From Porphyra umbilicalis (taxonomy: Eukaryota; Rhodophyta; Bangiophyceae; Bangiales; Bangiaceae): DNA of 64,000 nt. The notes below the pieces were generated by a model. The model was not told the origin of the DNA. It worked only from the letters and a program-made list of their open reading frames with translations, and did no database searches. Made by a program: the position numbers and the translations under genes. Below, one piece after another: positions 10,497 to 21,161 of this stretch (its first letter is position 1; every line of letters begins with the position of its first letter). The stretch is from contig KV918802.1 in NCBI GenBank assembly GCA_002049455.2, positions 248,001 to 312,000 on the forward strand. The letters are read 5' to 3'.

Positions 10497-11661
10497 CTGG
10501 ACTTTAATCTAGGGTGCTTTCCCACACCCACACGTCGAAAAAAAAGTCCTTTTTTCTAGTGCACGTTGCGGGAGTACTTATAAAAACGTTTTTGGCGGTC
10601 CGTTTGGCTTCCTACGTCGTTGGAGGACGTCCCCCGGCGCTTTCTTGACTATGGGAACATGCGTTGAGGCTGCCCGCATCTTTCTGTGAAGTTGCTAGAG
10701 GTGGCGACGTATTCATCGCCCGTACGGTCCGCGGAAGCAAAATCGTGGTTAAAAAGGTACGTGAGGGCAGGTGCGGCGTTTTCGGGGTTGTGGGGGCAGG
10801 TGGACGCGGCCGCGAATGGCCATGACGTCGCAACTCCACGGTATTTGGCCAGAATCGGGGTCTGGGGGCCCTGTGGGAGGTGTCCGCTTTGAGATTTCAA
10901 ACGGGGGGTCGTGTCGTCGCCGAATGCGCGTCGGTCTCCGCGGTCGCGTTCGTTCCCGCAACGAGGCGGGCTACGAGCTATGCGGTTGCGCTTCGACGGC
11001 GTGGGGCGTGGGGCGGCGGGGGCGCGGGTGCAAGCGTTTGGGTGTACGTCGACCGCGTGGGGCGGGGGCTGCGGGGGTACGGATGCGAGCGTTTGGGCGC
11101 ACGTCGACCACATGTGGGAGCCGCGGGGAGGGGAGGATGGTGGGGGCATGGCATGTGATGGAGGGGTGTCGCTTGTTTGGGGCTGCGGCTGACCGCGGAC
11201 GGGCTGTCGGTGTCGATGCTGTGGCATGGATGGTGGTGATTGTGGCGCGCCTCGTCGGAGCAGTCGCGGGAAGCGTCCTGCACCTCCCTGTCGAGGGTCT
11301 TTGGCCGGGAGCACGCCGCCGCCGTTTCCGCGACTCGCGAAGAAGGCGGCGGAAGGGATTGAGCTATTCTGGCGGTCACAGCGATGCGTAGCCACGCGCG
11401 TCGGCAGGCGGCAATGGGGGGGGGGCCCGTCTGGGACGGGGGCGGTGGCGCAGGCGTCGTGTCGGGCGCCGTGCCGGTGACGCCGCCACCCTCTGAGCGA
11501 GACGGCGACGGCGGGCGGCGCGGGCCGGGCACCGGCGGCGGTGATGGGGGCGCTGTGGTTGCGGTCTACGTGGATCGCATGTCGTCCGCCGTGCAAGACG
11601 GCGATGCGGGGGGGGGGGGCGTGGGGTTTGGGGCGGCGGCGGCGGCGACCTGACGGCCGCC
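10497..11661. repeat. Unclassified repeat with an end like the 715-bp family
   Basis: The left edge TTCCCTGGACTTTAATCTAG then GGTGCTTTC resembles the outer end of the 715-bp repeat (TTCCCTGGCCTTTAGGACAG then GGTGCTCTC). A possible inverted partner, CAAGTCCAGGG, lies at about 12169-12180. The interior is G-rich with repeated GCGTGGGGCG-like and GTTTGGGTG-like phrases. No protein family is recognised. Confidence 0.35.
10579..10585 (+). promoter_or_regulatory. Possible TATA box
   Basis: TATAAAA lies in a locally AT-rich patch just inside the repeat edge at 10497. No confident gene follows, so this is only a candidate. Confidence 0.2.
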
Positions 11662-12001
11662 ATGAGCGCCGGGCCGGCCTTCGGCTGTGCTTTGGACTAC
11701 GACGACGTGGCCGTCTCTGGACAGGCCTACAGCCTCGTGCCCGGCGTCACGGACGTGTCCCTCACACCGGGGGCTGTGCTTATTCGTCCGCGCGCCTATT
11801 GGAGCACGAAGTTTGAGAACCTTGTGTTGTCGGTGCTTACTAACGCTGCGCGGGCCGGCCTTCGTTCTTGGCTCCAGTGCGCGGCGGGCGCTGCGGTGCG
11901 GTAGCCGGATTTCTCCGACTCTGGTAATGACGATGATTACAACGTGGGCGAGTCGGACGAAGAAGATGACGAGGAGGAGGATGGGCCTGTGGGGATTGTG
12001 T
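11662..12001 (+). pseudogene. Possible C-terminal exon of an unknown protein with an acidic tail
   Basis: An ATG at 11662 opens 80 codons (LDYDDVAVSGQAYSLVPGV... then YWSTKFENLVLSVLTNA). After a TAG the same frame goes on with a strongly acidic segment (SDEEDDEEEDG) up to a TGA at 11999-12001. The composition looks more protein-like than the flanking low-complexity ORFs. I do not recognise the family. It may be the end of a transposon-encoded protein interrupted by one stop. Confidence 0.35.
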
Positions 12002-12374
12002 GATGAGGACATTGGTGTAGCGGGGGCGTGCAGTGTGGGGTCTGTGGGGTCCGCTTGTCACACGTAAGCCGGCGGGGTGCTTGTGTCTCGCACACAGCGC
12101 AGAGGTGAAGGCAGTGTCCCCGAGATCGCGGTAGTTATAGGTTGGTTTAATCGAACCCGGCGGCATGGCAAGTCCAGGGTGTTTTCGCGAACGCGCCTTT
12201 CAGTACAAGAAGGCGCGAAGCGCAACGAACAGCCTCGGAGCATGCAACCCCCAAACGCCCGGGCAAGGCAAGCGCCACAGAGAAACAACAAGCGCTCAAC
12301 AGGCCGGGACGGCGGCCGCCCGACCGCCCGCCGTCCGATGCGGCTGGTGCCGTGCCCCGCGCCGCCGCCGCCGC
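12002..12374. other. Intergenic, no supported gene
   Basis: Only short overlapping frames are present. It ends in a run of CCG triplets that forms the left flank of the element at 12375. Confidence 0.4.
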
Positions 12375-15300
12375 CCCTACAAGAAATAAACCCGCGATAT
12401 CGCGGGGTCTGGACCCAAAATCGCGGGTTGACCCGACCCTTCAGTGCGACCCCACTCGCAGTGGTGCTTCACGGCTAGTGGACTGACAGGGTGCCAGAAA
12501 ATTGCGGGTCGGCGAAGCGAGATCCCCAGTCTTCATCCAATTCCACGACGCCGGGGCCGCGCAGCCCTGTACGGTTGCTTGCGCAGGCTGACCGAGATTT
12601 GTCAACAGGAAGCGGCGGCGTGGTCGCTCCACGGTTTTGGCGGTATCCTGTGACCTTCGTGTCTCGCGAAAAATAATGAAAGAAATTCGGGACGTAGACA
12701 CTCTGTTGGTGTCATTTTCATGATGGCCCCGTCGGCGGACGGGGTGTAGGTGCCAATCTCTGGTGAACCTTCACCCCGCCGGCCAGAAGAGCAAAGGAGC
12801 ACCTAAAGAGGCGTGCCCGCGCCGCATCAATACGTTGCATGCTGTGTTGCCAGTGGTCAGTGAACCACCGTCACGCGAGAGCTGCAATCAAAGAAATTTG
12901 CGCATGTTGATTGGATTCTCGCCGATGGATTTCATTGGGCGAGAAGCCGACGACCTGTTCAAAGGTGGAACTCACGCATTAAAACCTCTGGCGGCGACGC
13001 ATGTTCGGGCCCACCAGAGACGGACTCCATCGCACCCAATGCCAACTTTTCCGCTATAGAAAGAACCAACAACTCGCAAGCTTTCCGCCTATGCGCTCCG
13101 TTCCGATGTGTGGACTGTATTTTGGAGCTTTGTCGTGCGTGCAGAAAAAGTAGGGTGCCGGTAATGCGGTACTTTTTGCGCCCTCGTTGACGCCATGCTT
13201 CCATGATGGGCATGTGAGGCGTGCTCGACAAGGGAAAGTTGTAAGCATGTACATGACGAGCCATACAGCCTATCAGAAGTCGAAACTGAGCATTACGGAA
13301 GCGCTGGCGGTCGGGACCAAAAGTGAAGCGCCGGCCCTTGGACTCGGCCGTATCGTTTCATGTCACTCGCTGGTCGCACAGAATACGAATCGGGGACACT
13401 GTTTGATTGCATGTTCTTGTTATCGTCGCATGCAAGCCAGCCGGCTTGATCCGCCCTATCAGTTTGAGTGGACTGTATTTATCAGCTGGATCGTTGTTGC
13501 AACGGCTATTGCTGAGCTGGAAACCGGACGCAGCGCTTCACCAGTGTCGCGCAACCCACGCGCATTCAGGCGCTTCTCGCACTTACAGCCCCTTTTTTTC
13601 GAAGTATCACCGCAACTCCCATATCTGTCATCTGAGGGACTTTGGCTCCTGGAGGACCAGTTCCGACGCTCCCACATCGTTTTTGGGACAGGTTTTAGTG
13701 CATGAGATATACCTTTAGATAGTCGGTGCCCCTGTTCTGCGACGACGGCGTTGCTCAACTCGCGCATCCCGCGGCAGCGTGCTGCCCCGTCTTGTGCTTC
13801 CCACTCGAAGACGCAGCGTCATCGTCCCCCCTTGACGTTAACGCCTGCTGCGTCCCAAGCTCCCACTCCCACACCCCGCATACCCCTCAGTCCCTTGCTC
13901 CTCCCCCCCCCATCCTATTCTCCCTGTCCAGTCCGTGTGCGGACACAACATGACTTCTGACGCCGGCCGTCTCACGCACACACGTTTGTTCTCTGGATTC
14001 GCGGGTCGACTTTGCATATCAGTTTTTTCCTCTATGCACCTTTCTCCTCCTCTTTGCCGCCCAAGCCCGCTTCACGCGGCGCGGTGAGCCGCGGCCCCGT
14101 CCGTCCTTTACCCCGCTTTTGATCATCATGGTAGCTAGGAAGCGGAAGCGCGCGGAGGCTCAAGCAGGTACGTTTCGGAGTGCTCATGCTTTTGTGTGTC
14201 TGTGCGGATCTTGTCTATGTGGCGTCCGCCCTTCGTGCATGCTGTGATCGATGCATGGCACATGCACACATCTTGGTTTGGCAGCCTGATATCGCTGACA
14301 AACGATTCATGTCTCATTTATGTTGGCTTGTATCTAGACTTTGATGGTGACGTCGCCGCCGCTGCGGCAGTTGCCACGGCGCTATATGTCTTGCAAGACA
14401 CCGATGGTGACGAGGGGCGCGAAAGTAGCGCTTTTCCGTCCCTGCGACGTGCTCCACCAAGACGCTCGTCACGGCGGCGCGTGTCCACCCCGGCGCCCGC
14501 GCCTCCACCACCTCCTCAACCTCCTCCGTCACAGATTTCCTCACCATTGAGACCCCGACGTGACCCGCCCAACCGGCAGGCACCTCCCCGGCCGCCGCCA
14601 AGACCCATTCCGGTGCCCCCGCCTCTCGGCGGATTGACGCGCCCCCCCCCCGCGAGGGCCTTGTTCTCAAAGAGGAGGATAAAGCGCTGGCGGTGGTCTA
14701 CGTGGAGCACCACGAGCCACGCTTGGATGCCTGTGTCCGGTCGTGGGGGGCCTGCGCCCTGCTATCCAGGGCCATCAACAACAAGGCCGCCTGGGCGCGG
14801 TGCAGCTGCCAGGCGGCTCCAAGTGCGGCCATCGGCGGTCATGGGACCAGCGCAGGCGTCGGGGCGACTGGCGCTGAGTCGACTTCAGCAGGCCCACCAA
14901 TCAACGTCGCCGATACTGGCTCTGGCGCCGAGGTCGTTGATGCCGCCGCCGTCTCGACGGTGCGCAGGGCACCCGGTATTGCGGGCGTTGGCTCGGGCAG
15001 TGGCAGCGGGGCGGGTGGTGGTGCGGCCGTGCCACGGCGCGACCGTGGGGGTGCAGCCGCGGGCGCTGGCGCGACAGGTGCGAGCGCGGCCACGCCTGGC
15101 GCGCGTACAGCCGAGGAATTTCTCGGTCTCATCAGATGAACTGTGAACGGTTGAGCGATTTCATGTGACCATTTGTGCTGGGGACGTGAGAGGCAGTTGA
15201 AAATCAAAGGCTGACCCTGCACCTTGAGACGCTTGCTGAGCCAATCAATGAAACACGCGGTTGCTTGTGAGCGAATCAAAGTGCAATGGATCGCGGGTTG

Positions 15301-15492
15301 GAATCGTGGGTTACCCCGCGATTGTGATCGGCTCAGACCCTCGATATCGCGGGTTAGGCGCGCCTTCCAGTGCGGCACAGAGGCAACGAGTGGAGGTCCG
15401 CACCCTCGCTCAGGGCATGTGAGGGGAATGTCCTACCCGCGATTTCGAGCCACCAAAATGCCCCCGATATCGCGGGATATTTCCTCGTAGGG
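12375..15492. mobile_element. 3.1-kb DNA element with CCCGCGATATCGCGGG-type inverted ends
   Basis: The left end reads CCCTACAAGAAATAAACCCG then CGATATCGCGGGG, with AAATCGCGGGT a little inside. The right end read on the minus strand gives CCCTACGAGGAAATATCCCG then CGATATCGGGGG, with AAATCGCGGGT inside at a similar distance. The match extends for about 60 bp. CCGC occurs on both sides (12371-12374 and 15493-15496) and could be a 4-bp target duplication, although the flank is itself CCG-repetitive. Further GATCGCGGGTT motifs lie at about 15290-15360. No known transposase is visible; the interior carries one two-exon gene. Confidence 0.6.
14128..15146 (+). CDS. Two-exon gene of unknown function in the 12.4-15.5 kb element
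   Basis: Exon 1 (14128-14167) starts at an ATG and encodes a basic, NLS-like leader (MVARKRKRAEAQ). It ends at a donor CAG|GTACGT. The acceptor TATCTAG|ACTTTG places exon 2 at 14338, joining in frame to DFDGDVAAAAAVATALYV and a long Pro/Arg-rich segment. From about 14660 a different frame looks more protein-like (LALAVVYVEHHEPRLDAC, then RSWGACALLSRAINNK), which suggests a 1-nt frameshift. The two frames end at 15146 and 15139. A CT-rich tract at about 13840-13930 precedes the gene and could be promoter-associated. No family is recognised. Confidence 0.45.
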
Positions 15493-16590
15493 CCGCAGTG
15501 CGGCGGTGCCCGCGGCCGCCACGGTGGCAGTGACGATTGAGGGGCGGGGGGGGAAGGGGGTACGGATTGTACCGCCCCAACAGACGGCGACACGACGCCC
15601 GAGAACGAGCGGCCGCAGCGCGCTGCGCCACCGGACGACGCGCGCGGCGCCATCGCCGCGCACTTTGCCGCAGGTGCGCTGTGCGTGTCCGACTCCATCC
15701 CCTCCTGTGGTGCGGCCGTGGCCAATTAGCTACACACGGGGGGGACACCCTGCGCGCTGCGTCGGCGTCGGCGTCCGCGGTGGCACCCCCAGCCGCGGCA
15801 TCGCCGGCCTGTGACCACTCACTGGCGGCCGCGGCACCAGCAACGCCCGCCACCGGCGGCAGTTCGCGCGCGCCGTCGCCCGCGCGCCCGTGCCAGATGA
15901 CACGCCGCCGCCACGGGTAGATGCGCAGATGTCGCCACGGTTAAGGGCTGGGGGGCGCCGCTCCCCGCCCGCTCCCCCCTCCCAGTGACCGCCGGACGCG
16001 GGGCCGCACGCCGGCCTCGATGTTAACACTGTGGAAGCGGGTTCCGATTTCCGCGAAAGAAAGTAGCCCCGCATATGGGGAGTACTCACAACTGAATTTG
16101 CACCTGCGAGAATCCGGCTGTGCTGATCCTCCAGGCCATCGATGAAGGCGTGAAGGAAACGGACGCTGCAGCTTTCACATCGTATTCGCGTGAACTTGCT
16201 GTGTGAAAGCAGACCAGCCAATCAGATCTCTGCATGCCGACCTCGAGCGCTCAGCTGCCGACCTGACAGGCCCGCCTGCACGGCCCTTGAGAGAGTGTAT
16301 AGAACCGGATGCGTGCCAGAGATGAACAGGGCCGCCAGACATCAGCGACGAGAAATGGCCCGAGCGGGGCCACAGACACCAAGGCCTGTCGTGATCAGTC
16401 GTCGTGTCTGCCGCCGACGACCCATGTCAGTGCCCTGGAGCACAGAAAAAAGGTTCTCGCAGACCCACAGCAAGATGAGACACCAATGTGTCAGCGGCCC
16501 TCAGTCGCCCCGTCTGGCGATACACATGTTTCCAGGACCACTGGGCGCCCCAACAATGGCGAGATAGTATCACAACAAATCGACCAGGTA
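15493..16590. other. Unique sequence before the satellite
   Basis: No gene is supported. The overlapping ORFs at 15.5-15.9 kb on both strands are Ala/Arg-rich shadows of high GC. Confidence 0.4.
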
Positions 16591-18240
16591 ACAACCTGCC
16601 GACTGGAGCCACTTTCAGTGGCCAGGATGTTGCCTTCGCGTCCGCCACCTGGCCAATCAGCGGTCTAAAATGTTTGGGTGGGCTTTGTGGCCCCTTTGGG
16701 GCACCCCCTGCACGGTACCTGTGGCGGGGGTGGGGCCACGCGAATCTCGGGGGCCGCGCACGGGGTCGCTGGGGGCCCCTGGCGTGGGGGGGGGCTTTTC
16801 TTGTGGTCAAAATGACGCTGCCGATTCCGCCGCCCGGCCAATCATCGGTCAGAAATGCTTGGGTGCGCCCTGTGGCCTCTTTGGAGCACCCCCTGCACGG
16901 TACCTGTGGCGCCGGTGCGAGCCGGCAAATCTCGGGGGCCGTGCCCGGGTCGCTGGGGGCCCCTGGCACACCGGTACAAATTGCTTGAGGCCAGGATGCC
17001 GCCTTCGTTTCCGCCACCTGGCCAATCAGCGGTCTGAAATGTTTGTGCGCGCTTTGTGGCCCCTTTGGGGCACCCCCTGCACGGTACCAGTGGCGGGGGT
17101 GGGGCCACGCGAATCTCGGGGGCCGCGCACGGGGTCGCTGGGGGCCCCTGGCGTGGGGGGGGGCTTTTCTTGTGGTCAAAATGACGCTGCCGATTCCGCC
17201 GCCCGGCCAATCATCGGTCAGAAATGCTTGGGTGCGCCCTGTGGCCTCTTTGGAGCACCCCCTGCACGGTACCTGTGGCGCCGGTGCGAGCCGGCAAATC
17301 TCGGGGGCCGTGCCCGGGTCGCTGGGGGCCCCTGGCACACCGGTACAAATTGCTTGAGGCCAGGATGCCGCCTTCGTTTCCGCCACCTGGCCAATCAGCG
17401 GTCTGAAATGTTTGTGCGCGCTTTGTGGCCCCTTTGTGGCACCCCCTGCACGGTACCTGTGGCGGGGGTGGGGCCACGCGAATCTAGGGGACCGCGCACG
17501 GGGTCGCTGGGGGCCCCTGGCGTGGGGGGGGGCTTTTCTTGTGGTCAAAATGACGCTGCCGATTCCGCCGCCCGGCCAATCATCGGTCAAAAATGCTTGG
17601 GTGCGCCCTGTGGCCCCTTTCGAGCTCTCCCTGCACGGTACCTGAAGCGCGGGTGCGCGCCGGGAAATCTCCGGGGCCGTGCCCGGGTCGCTGGGGGCCC
17701 CTGGCACACCGGTACAAATTTCTTGAGGCCAGGATGCCGCCTTCGTTTCCGCCACCTGGCCAATCAGCGGTCTGAGATGTTTGTGCGCGCTTTGTGGCCC
17801 CTTTGTGGCACCCCCTGCACGGTACCTGTGGCGGGGGTGGGGCCACCCGAATCTCGGGGGCCGCGCACGGGGTCGCTGGGGGCCCCTGGCACACCGGTAC
17901 AAATTTCTTGAGGCCAGGATGCCGCCTTCGTTTCCGCCACCTGGCCAATCAGAGGTCTGAAATTTTTGTGCGCGCCATGTGGCCCCTTTGGAGCACCCCC
18001 TGCACGGTACCTGTGGTGGGAGTGGGGCGCAGCCAATCTCGGGAGCTGCGCATGGGGTCGCTGGAAGCCGCTGTCGGGCGGGGGGGCACTTCTTGCGGTC
18101 AGAATGACGCTCGCAATGCAGCCGCCGGCCAATCATCGGTCAGGAATATTTGGGTGCGCTTTGTGGCCCCTTCTGGGCACCACCTTCACGGTACCTTCAG
18201 CGAGGGTGCGAGCTGTTCCCTCTTGGGTGGCCCGAACAGG
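16590..18240. repeat. Satellite array: ~184/185-bp monomers in a 369-bp dimer
   Basis: The anchor GGCCAATCA recurs at 16651, 16836, 17020, 17205, 17389, 17574, 17758, 17943 and 18127. The spacing alternates strictly between 185 and 184 bp. Two monomer types alternate, one with CTTGAGGCCAGGATGCCGCC and one with TTGTGGTCAAAATGACGCTG ahead of the anchor, so the true unit is 369 bp. Dimers in the middle are almost identical; the outer monomers are more diverged. Since 369 is a multiple of three, long frames stay open across the array without coding significance. Confidence 0.95.
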
Positions 18241-18935
18241 GTCGCTATGCCGCATTTGATCTTCTCTGCTAACAGGTTTTGGGTGTGGGCGCGCCTTTCT
18301 GTCATCCTCCACTGTACGCACTCGCTGATGAGGTCTACGGGAGGCCCGTTGCAACGGACGCTGTGCAGCCACTGTCACGCCCCCCCCCGAGCTCTGTCAT
18401 CGACGTAGGCCCATCGTTGCCGGCTTCCTCTTCGTCAACCGCCGCTGCCCCTGCCCATGCGTCCCGCTGCGTTGCCGAAGCGGCGTGTGCGCCCACCCGC
18501 CCGTTGCTGGTGGCCTCCCCCGCCCGGGCGGCCGTGAGTTGTTTGTGGTGTTGGACAGCTCTCGGCCTTCTCCCTGCCTCACGGCTATCTGGTCGCTGTC
18601 GTCCTCAACCGCCGCGTGCGGGGCTTCGCTGCCGTCTGTGCATCACCTTCCTTTTCCGTCGACAGCGGTGCACCGCCTGTGCTGTTCATTGGGCCGCGGG
18701 TGGCGCTGTTATCGGTCGCGCCGAGGCGCGGCCTCTGTTTATGGCCGACCAACGTGCCCCGCGCAAGCCGCGCATTCACTCGGCAGTAACGGCGCCGTAC
18801 GTGGGTGATGCTGCTGCTATTCCCGCACTGGTATCTCATCTGGCGGCGTTGCCCTCGAGTCGCGTCGGCTCTGCTGTGCGCGCCGGCACACCGGGCTCCC
18901 GCGCCGCGGTGGTGGACCCGCTTTGAAGTGAGCGG
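18241..18935. other. Possible 5' part of the SWIM gene, not resolvable
   Basis: Overlapping plus-strand frames (18279-18926, 18485-18808) are Ala/Pro/Ser-rich. An upstream exon of the following SWIM-containing gene may lie here, but I cannot fix exon borders. Confidence 0.25.
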
Positions 18936-19667
18936 GTGCGTGCTGGCCGTCGATGCCGGCCTGACTCTGCCACCGCGCCGCTGTTTGCGACTGGGGTAGC
19001 CAATGACGCGGCACGCGATAAGGCGCGCGCGGGCGCGCGTCATCGGGCCGCTACTCGACCAGCGGCCGCCCTGCCGGGTGGCAGCCCTGGCGATGAGGAC
19101 GGAATGGAGGACCAGCAAGCTAAGAGTGCTCCACCACCACGCAGGCCGTCACCTCGTCGGCCGGGCGGGCCTCCTGTTGATGCGCGGATGATGAAGGAGC
19201 TTTTGGCGTGCGTGCGCAAGGCGTGTGGGCTGCTGTCATCCACTCCGATCGGCAAGGGCAGGTCCTCCTCCAGCGCCGTGGTGGTGGGGGACCCCAACTC
19301 CCGGTCTAGGGCCATCGTGTTACGCGTCGGTGGCGGCAAGTCGGACAGTGCTGTTCTGTGGTCGTCAAGTCGGGGCGGCATCCTTTGCTCCTGCTTCGCG
19401 GGTACCCAAAACGCGCTCTTTCTTTCGGCCTCGGCGCGGACCTGCGTCTGCAACCACACTGTTACATTGCGCAGGTGTTTGGCCAAAGACAACATACCGG
19501 CGGACAGATTTTGGCAGTGCATGAATTTGAGCTCTGCGCCTGCCAACTTCGTGTGCGCGCAGCCGTACCGGCCAATGCGCTTTTGGGTCGTCCTATACCG
19601 GTTGGTGTACTTGCTGGTGTCGTTCTCGGCTGCAAATGCGGCAACGTGCATTGCGCCTAGCTGCTGA
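18936..19667 (+). pseudogene. SWIM zinc-finger protein fragment of a KDZ-type transposon
   Basis: An open frame of 243 codons has no ATG at its 5' end, so it is probably an internal or terminal exon. Around residues 145-170 it reads GGILCSC...TCVCNH, a CxC..CxH arrangement typical of a SWIM zinc finger. SWIM fingers bind DNA or protein and are common in transposases of eukaryotic elements. It lies upstream of, and on the same strand as, the CxC-KDZ transposase and may have belonged to the same polypeptide. It is separated from that gene by a solo LTR. The last ~35 residues are hydrophobic and may be read-through beyond the real exon end. Confidence 0.5.
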
Positions 19668-19726
19668 CGCTTCCGAACGCGGTGCGTCCATGTGGCCCTG
19701 GCTCGCCCACTCAACGCGGCGCGGAG

Positions 19727-20122
19727 TGTGGTATTAATAAAGTTGGTGCAATTACCAGTGTACTGAGACCGACCGTAGCCAAGCAATAAAGCAAGTTTTA
19801 TCGCCGTCGCGGCGTGGAAGAAAGACCTTTTGTTGAAGGGCGTCCTATGGGGAGCCGGGTGGTGCCCACGACGGCGACCCCGGACCCACGGTGATTTAAT
19901 ACAAACCAGGGCACCGGTCGATCGACCGTCCGATCACAAGCGATCGTAATGAGTGCCGGCAGACAGATAAGACAGACAAGCAAACAAACAATAAAAAATG
20001 AACAATGCGGAAGTATCCCCCCAAAGGGCGTGCCACAGGCCAATTCCCACAATACATGGGCTTTGGTCCGTCAAAGGGGCTACTTGTGGCCAATTGCCAA
20101 TTGGGAGCAGAGATATGCTACA
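19727..20122. mobile_element. Solo LTR of the same family as the gypsy LTRs
   Basis: This is a 396-bp copy of the LTR at 45753-46145 and 60915-61307, with the same TGTGGTATTAATAA start and GATATGCTACA end. No internal retroelement sequence lies on either side. The flanking 5-mers are CGGAG (left) and CGAAG (right), four of five identical, as expected for an old 5-bp target duplication. It is visibly more diverged from the other two LTRs than they are from each other, so it is an older insertion reduced to one LTR. Confidence 0.85.
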
Positions 20123-20125
20123 CGA

Positions 20126-20368
20126 AGAGCTGCTGCCGCCGAACTCAAGCCGGCCTTCACGGCCAAGCCAAAGGTCATGGCCGCCACAACCAGCGACGGG
20201 CTCGGGTTTCCCGACGACCTGCCCGAGGAGGACGCGGGTATTGAGAGGGAGCCGAGCGACACAGCTCGGGGAAGCGCTGACGCGGCGGAGGCGACTGTCG
20301 CTGCGCGTGTGCGACGCAACCTTTTGCCTTGCGTCGGGGAGATATCTGACGGGGAAGTTTGGGCGTGA
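20126..20368 (+). pseudogene. Acidic protein fragment, possible exon of the KDZ-type gene
   Basis: The frame reads KPKVMAATTSDGLGFPDDL, then an acidic stretch, then VRRNLLPCVGEISDGEVWA and a stop. Codon content looks protein-like. It lies directly after the solo LTR and may continue the interrupted gene, but the family is not recognised. Confidence 0.3.
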
Positions 20369-21161
20369 ACTGTAGTACCACAATCTAGGGGGTTACCTCG
20401 GAAGGAGGGAAGTAACGGCCGTCTCAGCCGCTCGCGCGACACCCGTCATGGGACTCGAGGTCCGGGAAGTCGGGCCGATCGAAACACCAAGACATCAAGA
20501 CACGGTTTGCTTGCCGGCGACGACGGTGCCTCCCACCGTCGTCGCGCTTCGTCCTAAAAGGGCGGAAACCGTCGCCCGGGCCCAATTTCCCCAAATGGGA
20601 ATTGACCCGGGCCGTCACCAACCAATGCAGATAATTCCCTTCATGCATGTCAAGTCCCCCGAGGCCATCATTACAGACGAGGGGGAGAAACCGTCCCGCG
20701 CGCAACGCGCTGCACCCGCCGCGTGGCGCCCGGTCGGCCGTCGCCTGCCGCGCCTTCTCGGGCGCGCCAGCGCCCGCTCGGGCGCGCCAATCCGGCCTCC
20801 CGCGGGGCCCGCGTGCCGGGTGCGGCGGATCGGGTACGCTCCCTCAAGTGGCCCGAGCCGGGCAGCGGGGCCGCCCCCTCGCCCCGCCATCCCGCGTCGC
20901 CCACCCGTCGGCCACCACCGCCGCTGGCGTCGCCACCACGCGTCGGGGACCGCCGTCCCCCGCCGTCGCCGACGTCCCCGCGGTGGCCCCCTGGCGCGTA
21001 GGGGGCCCCGCAGTACCACACGAACGGCGGATTGGCGTGGCATGTCTGCACGACGATGCGCGACGCACGACGACGAGCGTGCGGACAAGTTTCAGACTAT
21101 GAGCAACATCATGGCCGCGGGCGTTGGGAGCGGCCTGGTGCACGAGCGCAGCTTCGTTTAG
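20369..21161. other. No supported gene; probable intron or upstream region of the KDZ transposase
   Basis: It contains a perfect-armed inverted motif, GCCCGGGcccaatttcccca then its mate near 20577-20614. It ends with a likely splice acceptor (TTCGTTTAG) at 21161. Confidence 0.3.

Noticed and set aside
16427-18136. 569-codon minus-strand ORF
   Set aside because: It runs across the satellite. The 369-bp unit is a multiple of three, so one open unit keeps the whole array open.
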